Shown here: piece by piece, positions 16,534 to 23,351 of the stretch
Layout: every line of letters starts with the position of its first letter
Position numbering within the stretch: the first letter of the stretch is position 1
Assembly (NCBI GenBank): GCA_947627725.1
Contig: CANQXE010000025.1
Location: forward strand, 1-34,131
Length of the DNA: 34,131 nt
Direction of reading: 5' to 3'
Source of the DNA: an uncultured Clostridia bacterium
GTDB lineage: Bacteria; Bacillota; Clostridia; Oscillospirales; Acutalibacteraceae
The notes under the pieces: model-generated
The model's database searches: none
What the model was told of the DNA's origin: nothing
The model's input: only the letters and a program-made list of their open reading frames with translations
Program-made: the position numbers and the translations under genes

Positions 16534-18189
16534 ATGACAAATAAAATTGAAAATATCAATGTAGTAATTTATGCAAGATATAGTTGTAGCGGACAGAGAG
16601 AAGAAAGCATTGAAGGGCAATTAAAGGTTTGTCACGAATATGCAATAAAAAATAATTTAACTATAATTCACGAATACATAGACAAGGCTTTAACAGGCAG
16701 AAGTGATGACCGTCCTCAATTTCTGCAAATGATTGAAGATAGCAAGAAACGTGAATTTCAAGCCGTTTTAGTATACGCAATAGACCGATTTTCTCGTAAT
16801 ATGTATAAAACTATGTATTATGAAGACAAATTAGAAAAAAACAAAGTATACTTAATATCTGCTACTGAGATATTTGACAATACTGCTACTGGAAAATTTT
16901 GTAAGCATATGATGATGGGCAACGCACAATACTATTCTGATAATTTGTCTCAAAGGGTTACAATTGGTCTACAGTTAAATGCAGAAAAAGGAATAATGAA
17001 CGGTGGTATAGCCCCATTTGGATATAAATTTGTCGAACAAAAATTAGAAATTGACGAAGACACAGCACCATATGTTAAAAGAATCTTTCAAATGTATGCA
17101 GACGGAAAGAAATGTACTGATATTATTGAATATCTTAATGCTCACGGTTTAAGAACAGCAAAAGGCTGTGAATTCGGCAGAAACAGTCTACATACTATTT
17201 TCAACAACAGAAAATATATAGGTGAATTCAAATATGGTGATGTTGTAATTCCTGATTGTGTACCAAGAATAATTGATGATGATTTATTCAATCAAGTAGC
17301 TAACATACTAGTTAAAAACAAGCACAACGCAGGACACAACAAAGCAAAGGTAGACTATCTGCTTACCACTAAACTATTCTGCGGTCATTGTAAATCCCCT
17401 ATGGTTGGTATTTCAGGCACATCAAAATACAAGAAAACTTACTATTATTACTCCTGCAATGAATTCAGAAAAAAGAATTGTAAAAAACGAAATGTTAGAA
17501 AAGACCTTATTGAAAATTTAGTTGTATCAAAATGCCTTGAAATGCTTACAGATGACAACATTAGCAAAATTGCAAAAGAGATTATTAAAGAAAACAAAAA
17601 GGATAGTGATAATGCAAATATCAAATATATAAAAAAGCAAATGAACAAAAATCAACAGCAACAAGCAAATTTAATTGAATCGTTATCGATGTGCAATATA
17701 GATACTGTAAGAAAATCCATATTTGATAAAATCGAAAAATTACAAATTGCATATTCTGAATTAGAAAAAGAATTATCTATCGAAAGACTTAAAAACATCG
17801 AACTTACCGAAAACGATATTTTATTCTTCTTAAACAGATTTAAAAATGGTAATATTGATGATATAAAATACAGAAAAGCATTAATTGATATTTTTGTAAA
17901 ATCAATCTATTTGTATGATGATAAGGTTACCATAATATTTAATGTTGATAATATAAGTGTTACCATTGATGATGTAATTCTTGATAAGATTAACAAATCA
18001 TCAAAAAATTTGTATTCTAATAGTTCTGTTGTACCACATATAAAATCCTTGAAACCGTTGATATACCTTGGTTTCAAGGATTTCTTTTTTTATTTTTGTT
18101 TGTTGAATTCGTCATTTTTACGACCACTTATTCCGTATAAACGACCACCAAACCGCCTTGATTTTCTGTTCAATATGAGGCATATATAA
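16534..18189 (+). CDS. large serine recombinase (integrase type), unusual C-terminus
   Basis: A 551-residue large serine recombinase. The catalytic domain starts NVVIYARYSCSGQREES (nucleophilic Ser near residue 17-19) and has the arginines of AIDRFSRNMYK. The recombinase domain includes GGIAPFGYKFV. The zinc ribbon has LFCGHCKSPMVG and later YSCNEFRKKNCKKR, followed by a coiled-coil region (residues about 355-430). Such enzymes integrate and excise mobile elements at unlike att sites. From about residue 500 the sequence stops looking like the family, because the frame runs through a strong terminator hairpin at 18043-18090 and into a repeat region. The end may therefore be a recombination junction. 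It probably belongs to the primase-helicase element upstream. Confidence 0.85.
   Translation: MTNKIENINVVIYARYSCSGQREESIEGQLKVCHEYAIKNNLTIIHEYIDKALTGRSDDRPQFLQMIEDSKKREFQAVLVYAIDRFSRNMYKTMYYEDKLEKNKVYLISATEIFDNTATGKFCKHMMMGNAQYYSDNLSQRVTIGLQLNAEKGIMNGGIAPFGYKFVEQKLEIDEDTAPYVKRIFQMYADGKKCTDIIEYLNAHGLRTAKGCEFGRNSLHTIFNNRKYIGEFKYGDVVIPDCVPRIIDDDLFNQVANILVKNKHNAGHNKAKVDYLLTTKLFCGHCKSPMVGISGTSKYKKTYYYYSCNEFRKKNCKKRNVRKDLIENLVVSKCLEMLTDDNISKIAKEIIKENKKDSDNANIKYIKKQMNKNQQQQANLIESLSMCNIDTVRKSIFDKIEKLQIAYSELEKELSIERLKNIELTENDILFFLNRFKNGNIDDIKYRKALIDIFVKSIYLYDDKVTIIFNVDNISVTIDDVILDKINKSSKNLYSNSSVVPHIKSLKPLIYLGFKDFFFYFCLLNSSFLRPLIPYKRPPNRLDFLFNMRHI
18043..18090 (+). terminator. strong terminator lying inside the recombinase reading frame
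   Basis: A perfect 14-bp stem (AAATCCTTGAAACC / GGTTTCAAGGATTT) with a 13-base loop is followed by CTTTTTTTATTTTT. It is in frame within the last 49 codons of the large serine recombinase. Confidence 0.85.
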
Positions 18190-18269
18190 TATGATATAAT
18201 AAAATGTATAAAAATCTTAATTTTTGCATATTCCTGTATAAAAATATTTACGACCACCATAACGACCAC
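18120..18269. repeat. four ACGACCAC repeats beside the tyrosine integrase (arm-type sites?)
   Basis: Direct copies of ACGACCAC begin at 18120, 18141, 18250 and 18262, followed by TTA or CA, and surround about 90 bases of very AT-rich DNA. A related GACCAC occurs at 19613. Short direct repeats flanking an AT-rich core next to an int gene are typical of arm-type binding sites of tyrosine integrases, so an att junction probably lies here. Confidence 0.55.
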
Positions 18270-18288
18270 TTATTTTCAAAACGAATAT

Positions 18289-18313
18289 AGCCGCCGCGTA
18301 TATCGCAACGGCT
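18289..18313 (-). terminator. hairpin after the integrase gene
   Basis: AGCCGTTGCG and CGCGGCGGCT (minus strand) form a 10-bp stem with two G-U pairs and a 5-base loop, 14 bases beyond the integrase stop. No good T run follows, so termination may be weak. Confidence 0.5.
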
Positions 18314-18326
18314 TATATTATATAAT

Positions 18327-19535
18327 TTATGCTTTTTTCAATCGCTTTTCAGCAGTTATTGAAGCTGAGTATCCGATCTCAAAAGCAGCTTCCATTTTAT
18401 CAGCTGCCGTTGTTTTCAGCTTTTTAGTTGCATGGACATATGTGTTCATCGTGAAGGCTACATCCGCATGACCGAGCATACTTGATAATGCCTTGATGTC
18501 CACTCCCTCCTCAAGAGCTATCGTGGCACAGGTGTGTCTTAAATCGTGAAATCTGACATTTGGCAGTCCTGCCCGCTTTAGCATTCTTTTAAATTTTCTC
18601 GTCACTGCATTCTGATCTCTGTATGTGCCTGTTTCTGATGATGGGAACATAAGTGCTGTTCCCCTTGGCTGACGCATTTTTAATCTTGCAAGTGCCTTGA
18701 CACAATCCGAACTGATTGCGATTGTCCGTATTGACTGCTTTGTTTTTGGCGTTTCCGATTGAAGTATGCCGTTAATTCTCTGCACCTGTTTGTTGATGCT
18801 CAGTGTCCTGTTCTTTACATCCAAGTCTGTCCATTCCAATGCAAGAATTTCACCGAGCCTCATTCCTGTTGTTAATTCAAGGTAATAAAATTCAAAGCAA
18901 CCGCTCTTGAAGGCTTCTTCAAGCAAACGGTTGCTTTCTTCTTTCGTCAGAGTTGTCATTCCTTTAACTCTGTCTTTAGGCATATTCAGTTTATCGGTTG
19001 GATTTCTTGATATAAGTTCCTCATCAACTGCTTTCTGCAAAGCTGCGTGCAAAACTATTTTAATTGATTTAACGGTTCTTGAGCTTAATCCGTCTGCTAT
19101 ATCGCTTTTCCTCTTTTCATTTACTCTGCCGTTTTCAAATACATCCATAATATATTGCTGACATATCAGCTTTGTTAAATCTCCGAGATGATATTTACCC
19201 AGATAAGGGTTAATGTAGCATTTTATGATAGATTCATATCCTTGGATTGTTTTGGGCTTCAAGTATCCCTTGCAGTAGTTTTCAATCCATATTTTGTTCC
19301 ATTCTTCAACGGTAGGATTTATACAGTCACCGTATCTGCAATCCTGATTGCGTATTTCTTTTTCTCTATTTTCAATCAGCTTGTCAAGTTTCTTTTGGCA
19401 TTCGGATTTTTTCATACTTGTTACGGTTTTGTATTTGTTCTTTCCGTTTTCATCCTTGCCGATATAAATACGTCCTTCCCATCTTCCGTCTGACCGTTTT
19501 CTTAATGTTCCTGTTCCCTTGGTTCTTTTTGCCAT
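18327..19535 (-). CDS. int: tyrosine-recombinase integrase
   Basis: A 402-residue integrase of a mobile element. The N-terminal arm-binding domain (GTGTLRKRSDGRWEGRIYIG) is of the AP2-like type seen in Tn916-family integrases. Next is a SAM-like core-binding domain (about residues 70-165). The catalytic domain has Arg in TGMRLGEILALEW, the H-x-x-R box in FHDLRHTCATIALEEG, GH in SSMLGHADVAFT and the nucleophilic Tyr in MNTYVHAT. The ATG at 19535 was chosen because AAAGGAG sits 8 bases before it; an upstream in-frame ATG has no such site. It follows the Xis-like and MazF-like genes in the same direction, the usual order for a clostridial integrative element. All catalytic residues are present. 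Confidence 0.92.
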   Translation of the reverse strand: MAKRTKGTGTLRKRSDGRWEGRIYIGKDENGKNKYKTVTSMKKSECQKKLDKLIENREKEIRNQDCRYGDCINPTVEEWNKIWIENYCKGYLKPKTIQGYESIIKCYINPYLGKYHLGDLTKLICQQYIMDVFENGRVNEKRKSDIADGLSSRTVKSIKIVLHAALQKAVDEELISRNPTDKLNMPKDRVKGMTTLTKEESNRLLEEAFKSGCFEFYYLELTTGMRLGEILALEWTDLDVKNRTLSINKQVQRINGILQSETPKTKQSIRTIAISSDCVKALARLKMRQPRGTALMFPSSETGTYRDQNAVTRKFKRMLKRAGLPNVRFHDLRHTCATIALEEGVDIKALSSMLGHADVAFTMNTYVHATKKLKTTAADKMEAAFEIGYSASITAEKRLKKA

Positions 19536-19617
19536 GATATCAACTCCTTTGCAACACAAACAATATCACACTTTTTATGCAATATCCAGACAAATTATGT
19601 GTGTTTGGTTAAGACCA

Positions 19618-19818
19618 CTAAACGCCTTTAGAACTCGCTTTTACCCATGATTTAAACTCGTCCCTGGGCACAACTTTTCTTCTGCCCAATATGACACACG
19701 GAAATGTTTTGTCCGTGCTTGCTATATCATATATTCTTGAGATTGATAATCCGATTGTATCTGCCACATCCCTGATTGACAAAAACATCGGCATATCTTC
19801 GTAATTGCTATATTTCAT
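19618..19818 (-). CDS. AlpA/Xis-like helix-turn-helix excisionase
   Basis: A 66-residue protein of the MerR/AlpA-like excisionase class: SIRDVADTIGLSISRIYDIA is the winged-helix recognition unit, and CVILGRRKVVPRDEFKSWV is the typical wing and closing helix. Such proteins bend att DNA and steer the integrase toward excision. The ribosome site is AAGGA, 8 bases before the ATG, and the integrase gene begins 83 bases downstream. Confidence 0.85.
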   Translation of the reverse strand: MKYSNYEDMPMFLSIRDVADTIGLSISRIYDIASTDKTFPCVILGRRKVVPRDEFKSWVKASSKGV

Positions 19819-19848
19819 AATTAACTATCCTTTTATTCTATATGTATT

Positions 19849-20184
19849 TTATATGTCCAAGCTGATTTTAATTGCCTTATCTATTTTTTTCATATTATTT
19901 TTTGATACACTGCCGATTGGTTTTGTCAATCTCATCTTATCGATTGTTCGTATTTGTTCAAGCATTGCTACAGAATTAAAAGCAAGACAATCCGTATCAA
20001 GATACACATGAGTAGGCATATTCGTATGCAGTCTGCTTGTTATGGTTGCTACTATTGTGGTAGGACTATATTTGTTTCCCTTGTCATTTTGAATGATAAT
20101 AACCGGTCTTATTCCTTTTTGTTCACTTCCTACGCCTGATGAAAACTCTGCATAATAAATCTCGCCTCTTTTTACTATATTCAA
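19849..20184 (-). CDS. MazF/PemK-like endoribonuclease, no antitoxin seen
   Basis: A 111-residue protein with the MazF fold signature: VKRGEIYYAEFSSGVGSEQKG, then RPVIIIQNDKGNKYSPTTIV with the conserved R-P-V/V-I block, and MLEQIRTIDKMRL, which matches the conserved QIRTIDK segment. MazF toxins cut mRNA at short sequences. It starts with TTG, supported by GAGGAGG 9 bases upstream. No MazE-like antitoxin gene lies directly upstream, where one normally would; only short ORFs and an inverted repeat are there. In integrative elements such orphan genes next to xis/int are common. Confidence 0.85.
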   Translation of the reverse strand: MNIVKRGEIYYAEFSSGVGSEQKGIRPVIIIQNDKGNKYSPTTIVATITSRLHTNMPTHVYLDTDCLAFNSVAMLEQIRTIDKMRLTKPIGSVSKNNMKKIDKAIKISLDI

Positions 20185-20226
20185 TATTAATTACCTCCTC
20201 GTATAATAAAAATACGATATTTTTAA

Positions 20227-20293
20227 AAGTGCAGATGGCTCAAATTTTAATTTTGATATTTAAACATATCCTGAATGATTGCCATCTGCACTT
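20227..20293. repeat. 13-bp inverted repeat with 41-base spacer
   Basis: AAGTGCAGATGGC (20227-20239) and GCCATCTGCACTT (20281-20293) are exact inverted copies. On the minus strand this lies between the GC-rich segment and the MazF-like gene. It could be a large hairpin in the transcript, or a DNA site such as oriT or a replication site; no nick sequence is recognised. Confidence 0.7.
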
Positions 20294-20296
20294 CGT

Positions 20297-20627
20297 TTAG
20301 GTTATTTTGCATAAGTCATATTTGTCCACGACTCCCCTGACAAATAGGGCATACAACAAACTAAGGTCGGTTAACCTTATCATTGGAATCTCACCACTCC
20401 GTTTCCACCGAGCTGCCCCCATTGCCTGCGACGGTTTTATCACGCTCGGACTGTGGCTGGGCAGAAGTATCATTATCCCCGTTATCTGTCATCGCATACC
20501 TGTCAGTGCCGCTGACAGTTCGTAGTCAACAAACAAAGAGTTACAAGACTCAAGTTAGTACTACAGCTGCTTGTCCCTGTTCGTCAGAAACAATAACGGG
20601 AAAGTATTTGTTATAAGGTATATTCAA
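20297..20627 (-). other. GC-rich segment with three tandem short ORFs, function unknown
   Basis: This 330-base stretch is clearly more GC-rich than its surroundings. On the minus strand it has three short open frames in a row. The first is 20550-20627 (25 residues, TTG start, MNIPYNKYFPVIVSDEQG...). The second is 20391-20492 (33 residues, ending SSVETEW). The third is 20297-20383 (28 residues, MIRLTDLSLLYALFVRG...), starting 8 bases after the second ends and with GGAG upstream. It also has a perfect 7-bp hairpin (CTGTCAG/CTGACAG at 20502-20520). It may be a structured RNA, a set of leader peptides, or a remnant of a larger mobile-element gene. None of these is established. Confidence 0.4.
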
Positions 20628-20751
20628 TTGTCAAATTCACTTTAAATGTTTAACCAACATCTTCAAGTGGGTTCAGTATAATCCTTCTTTCAAAACGGCG
20701 TGTCTTTTAAAAAAAGGCAAAATGACTGTTATTCATCATTTTTACCAAATC

Positions 20752-20934
20752 TTATATAAGACTCCTGCTTCCGAGTCTTTCTTTGTACTGATTTTTGATT
20801 AAAAACACATTAATTTCATCAATGTCATAAATTCTCATACAGATGCAATCATGAATAAGTCTGTCAAATGAAGGAAGATTATTTTTCTGTTCAAATTCAC
20901 TGTTGTATGTAAATGAATAGCCCCCTTTTTCCAT
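20752..20934 (-). pseudogene. C-terminal part of a frameshifted regulator-like gene
   Basis: Sixty residues starting MEKGGYSFTYNSEF and continuing through RLIHDCICMRIYDIDEINVF. This continues the protein at 20934-21290 in another frame. One added A in the run of five A at 20946-20950 would join the two as ...LNIEKTAQLMEKGGYSF.... It resembles the helical tail of a family whose members read KEILFTICIGLKL...EELLEKGGYSF. The first Met has no ribosome site of its own. It could be a decayed gene, a sequencing error or a product of ribosomal slippage. Confidence 0.6.
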
Positions 20935-21290
20935 TAATTGCGCCGTTTTTCAATATTCAGCTTTAATCCGATGCAGATTGTAAACAGTATTTCTTTTTTG
21001 GGTATATGATATTTATTTGCTTTCAGATTCCAATAATTATTTCTTAAAACACAAGTCTTTTGCTGAAACATACCATCTGTCAAAATGTTCTTTTCTATAC
21101 ACAATGAAATAATGTCCTCAGCCAATGTTGACTCATATTTTGCATTGCTGAAATCATATGACGATGCTAATTGTTCAACTGATACACCAAATATTGATGA
21201 TTTTTCCTCATTTTTTGCCTTTTTCAAAATAGCATTATTTTTATTTTCAGCATTTTGCACAACACTGTTTTTGTTTTCTTTTCTGTTCAT
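20934..21290 (-). CDS. N-terminal part of a frameshifted helix-turn-helix-like regulator
   Basis: A 118-residue protein starting MNRKENKNSVVQNAENKN, with an excellent ribosome site (GGAGG, 6 bases before the ATG), so this start replaces an earlier in-frame one. After a Lys/Asn-rich tail come helices YDFSNAKYESTLAEDIISLC and YWNLKANKYHIPKKEILFTI that look like a distant XRE-type DNA-binding unit. The frame is lost at a run of five A and ends KRRN; the rest of the protein follows in the -1 frame (20752-20934). It is the most upstream visible gene of the minus-strand integrase module and is a likely element regulator. Confidence 0.6.
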   Translation of the reverse strand: MNRKENKNSVVQNAENKNNAILKKAKNEEKSSIFGVSVEQLASSYDFSNAKYESTLAEDIISLCIEKNILTDGMFQQKTCVLRNNYWNLKANKYHIPKKEILFTICIGLKLNIEKRRN

Positions 21291-21394
21291 ATTAAACCTC
21301 CGAATTTTGAATTGTCCTGATTTCAAAATTCGGAGATTATGGATATTTTGCTATATAAGGCTGCCAAAAAGAAATCGTTATATCGTCCTTTCAA

Positions 21395-21466
21395 AAAAGA
21401 ACAAAAGAGATAGAAGCCGGATTGCTCCGACTTCTATCTCTTTCATAACTATTCTTTTGTTCTTTT
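21395..21466. terminator. large compound terminator after the agrD-agrB-xre operon
   Basis: A 13-bp stem (AAAGAGATAGAAG / CTTCTATCTCTTT) with an inner CGGA/TCCG stem overlaps a second inverted repeat (AAAAGAACAAAAG at 21395-21407, CTTTTGTTCTTTT at 21454-21466). The two use some of the same bases, so they are alternatives. T-rich DNA on both sides allows termination in both directions. Confidence 0.8.
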
Positions 21467-21575
21467 AATCATTTTTATATATTAAGCATATAAAATTATG
21501 CGTTATAATCAAATTCAAATGTTCTCCTATGGGTAACAGTATTTTTAAAAAATATATCCCTTGGGGGACATATTT

Positions 21576-21959
21576 TTATTCATCTAATTTTTGCAGTATT
21601 TCATTCCAAAATTCATTTGAGTATCCGAGCTTGTCTGCTTTGCGAATAACCTTTTTCGCACTGTCTGTATTACATAAATATCTTGATATATCAGCCGGCA
21701 GGCTGAAATTTTTATCATTTTTCAATCTTTTAACTTTTGACGCAAGATCAAAGAATAAGGCTTTTGATTCACCATCAAGAAATAATGCGTCTGACAGTTT
21801 GATAAGTATTTCATCGCTCGGAGGAGGTTTAATGCCGTTTTCAATATTAAGTAAATATGTATGTGCCATTCCTGTTTTGTCCGCCAGTTCTCTTAAAGAC
21901 ATATCCTTTTGCTGCCGCTTTTCTTTCAGAAAAATGCCAAACAAATTATATTCGTTCAT
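21576..21959 (-). CDS. XRE-family regulator in the agr operon
   Basis: A 127-residue regulator with an N-terminal XRE helix-turn-helix: FLKEKRQQKDMSLRELADKTG then MAHTYLLNIENGIKPPPSDE (residues 9-50). The C-terminal half is helical (ALFFDLASKVKRLKND) and probably dimerises. Its start overlaps the agrB stop by four bases (ATGA), so it is the last gene of the agrD-agrB-xre operon. The same reading pattern (short XRE with the LPADISRYLC region) occurs in clostridial mobile-element regulators. It may repress the operon, giving a check on the positive Agr loop. Confidence 0.85.
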   Translation of the reverse strand: MNEYNLFGIFLKEKRQQKDMSLRELADKTGMAHTYLLNIENGIKPPPSDEILIKLSDALFLDGESKALFFDLASKVKRLKNDKNFSLPADISRYLCNTDSAKKVIRKADKLGYSNEFWNEILQKLDE

Positions 21960-22552
21960 TCTATCACTCTTTTTGCTATGGCAGTTTTCTTTATCTTTCC
22001 GGCAATCAATAAAATACTTTCTAAAATCAGGCTCAGACTCAGCGGAACAAACAGGAGTTTTACTTTAAATACATATGAAACAGCAATTGCTGCTGAAATT
22101 ATAAGCAGTATCAGCCACGAGATTTTGCGAAAATATTTGAACTCTTTATCTGTAAGCGGCTTTTCGGGTGTATCAAGCGGACAAAGAAATAAAATACAAG
22201 TTGCTGAAACTATGGTGATGAACAGCAAAACAGTTTGAAAATCATATATCTTTGAAAACCTTATTACAACTATGCAAACCGCCAAAGAAAAAGATGACAT
22301 AATCTCGCATCTCGTTTCGGTTGATGCGTGATAACCTCCTGCATATCTTCTTATGAACTGAAATGCAATATAAAAGATGATGCTTTCAATAAAGCAGCCA
22401 AGTATTAAGCCAAGAACACTTGTAAAGATAAAAAACATGAGCTGTGACAGCAACATAAAGAAACCGTATACATACAACTCTTGCTCGCTCTCTGTAATAC
22501 TGCCTTTTGAAAGTAGTTTTCCAGTAAAATATTTTGATAGATTATTTATCAT
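21956..22552 (-). CDS. agrB: AgrB-type peptide-processing membrane protease
   Basis: A 198-residue membrane protein with about five or six hydrophobic segments. The active-site region is RRYAGGYHASTETRC: the His and the Cys seven residues later match the spacing of His77 and Cys84 in Staphylococcus AgrB. These residues cut the AgrD precursor behind its signal region and hold it as an acyl-enzyme while the ring closes. The gene overlaps agrD by 11 bases upstream and the XRE gene by four bases downstream. A length near 200 residues is normal for the family. Confidence 0.92.
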   Translation of the reverse strand: MINNLSKYFTGKLLSKGSITESEQELYVYGFFMLLSQLMFFIFTSVLGLILGCFIESIIFYIAFQFIRRYAGGYHASTETRCEIMSSFSLAVCIVVIRFSKIYDFQTVLLFITIVSATCILFLCPLDTPEKPLTDKEFKYFRKISWLILLIISAAIAVSYVFKVKLLFVPLSLSLILESILLIAGKIKKTAIAKRVIE

Positions 22553-22691
22553 TTATCTTGCTGAACTTCTTAAACCCTGTTGGGGTTTTAGGCTGAAACA
22601 TTGTTCCACTTGTTGTGCTGTTTGCACTGTTTTTTACGGACAGATTAATCAGGCAATCAAGTAGTTTACTTGAAAACTTTTTTTGTTTCAT
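22542..22691 (-). CDS. agrD: AgrD-type cyclic autoinducer precursor without core cysteine
   Basis: A 49-residue precursor with an amphipathic N-terminal helix (MKQKKFSSKLLDCLINLSVK), the core NSANSTTSGTMF and the conserved acidic/proline-type tail QPKTPTGFKK that AgrB recognises. In most family members the ring starts with Cys; here the only Cys is at position 13, in the leader. The expected ring is Ser28-Gly-Thr-Met-Phe32 closed as a lactone, as in the Enterococcus GBAP peptide, or less likely starting at Thr27. The ribosome site is GGAGAG before ATG 22691, and the stop lies inside the agrB start. Confidence 0.88.
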   Translation of the reverse strand: MKQKKFSSKLLDCLINLSVKNSANSTTSGTMFQPKTPTGFKKFSKINDK

Positions 22692-22739
22692 TTTACTTTC
22701 TCTCCTTTCCTCAAATTCTATCAATAAACTATCACCCAT

Positions 22740-22768
22740 ATTATAATTCTAATAAAATCAACTTTCAA
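22740..22768 (-). promoter_or_regulatory. promoter of agrD-agrB-xre
   Basis: On the minus strand TTGAAA (22763-22768) and TATAAT (22740-22745) are exactly 17 bases apart, and agrD starts 48 bases further on. The match is good enough for basal expression without an activator. Confidence 0.8.
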
Positions 22769-22818
22769 TTATGATAACAAAAAAATACAATTAATATGAC
22801 AAATACGGTATTTTTTCC

Positions 22819-22871
22819 AACTATTATAGGAAAAGTTCTTAATTTGTGTGAAAATTCAAACTATTATAGGA
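22819..22871. repeat. 13-bp direct repeats in the divergent agr control region
   Basis: AACTATTATAGGA occurs at 22819-22831 and again at 22859-22871, exactly 40 bases apart, close to four turns of the helix. Both lie upstream of the agrD promoter and of the plus-strand XRE gene, so a regulator bound side by side here (AgrA or one of the two XRE proteins) is likely. Confidence 0.7.
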
Positions 22872-22928
22872 TATATTCTATATATTAGGGGAAAACAATT
22901 ATTTTTAAATGTTATAATCACCTTGGTG

Positions 22929-23264
22929 ATGGAAATGAATAATGTTGATATAGATACACAAAAGATCGGCAGAAGATTAGCACAATTCCGTAAAGAAAAG
23001 AAATTAACGCAAGAGGCTTTAAGCGAAATCATTAATATGTCAGCAAATCATATTTCTACTATTGAAAATGGTGGATCATATAGTTTGAACGCGCTTATTA
23101 CAATATGTGATTGTTTAGGGGTAACTTTAGATCATGTGATTTATGGTAATCTTCGAAACAATAAAATAGATAATTTTATTGATTTACTGAATCTGTGCAA
23201 TGATTATGAAATTTCTGTTTTGTTTTCAGTTGCTGAGAGTTTATTAAGCAATAGAGAAAAATAA
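22929..23264 (+). CDS. XRE-family regulator divergent from agrD
   Basis: A 111-residue regulator with an XRE domain at residues 9-66: IGRRLAQFRKEKKLTQEALS then MSANHISTIENGGSYSLNAL, ending LGVTLDHVIYG. The short helical tail (FIDLLNLCNDYEISVLFSVA) resembles the family found next to clostridial agr and virulence loci. ATG 22929 was chosen because the family begins with this sequence; the ribosome site is weak (GGTG), and ATG 22935 is an alternative. A longer in-frame extension upstream covers the repeat region and is unlikely. A terminator-like hairpin separates it from agrA. Confidence 0.85.
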   Translation: MEMNNVDIDTQKIGRRLAQFRKEKKLTQEALSEIINMSANHISTIENGGSYSLNALITICDCLGVTLDHVIYGNLRNNKIDNFIDLLNLCNDYEISVLFSVAESLLSNREK

Positions 23265-23266
23265 AT

Positions 23267-23334
23267 TTGTATTTAAAAATTTTATATGATATTATTTAGT
23301 CAATGAATGCTCCCGTTCATTGACTTTTGTTTTT
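23267..23334 (+). promoter_or_regulatory. promoter plus terminator-like hairpin in front of agrA
   Basis: TTGTAT (23267-23272), 17 bases, TATTAT (23290-23295) make a possible promoter. Directly after it GTCAATGAA (23299-23307) and TTCATTGAC (23316-23324) form a 9-bp stem followed by TTTTGTTTTT. The agrA ribosome site begins one base later. The hairpin ends the XRE transcript or attenuates agrAC. Confidence 0.65.
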
Positions 23335-23351
23335 AAGGAGGATTGATGATT

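Noticed and set aside
20383-20616. Plus-strand open frame of 77 residues in the GC-rich island
   Set aside because: No ribosome site, opposite to the surrounding genes, low-complexity composition; likely spurious.
21529-22068. Plus-strand open frame opposite agrB and the XRE gene
   Set aside because: It is antisense to two well-supported genes, with no ribosome site.
22848-22928. Longer start for the plus-strand XRE regulator
   Set aside because: The extension crosses the second direct repeat and has no ribosome site or conserved sequence.
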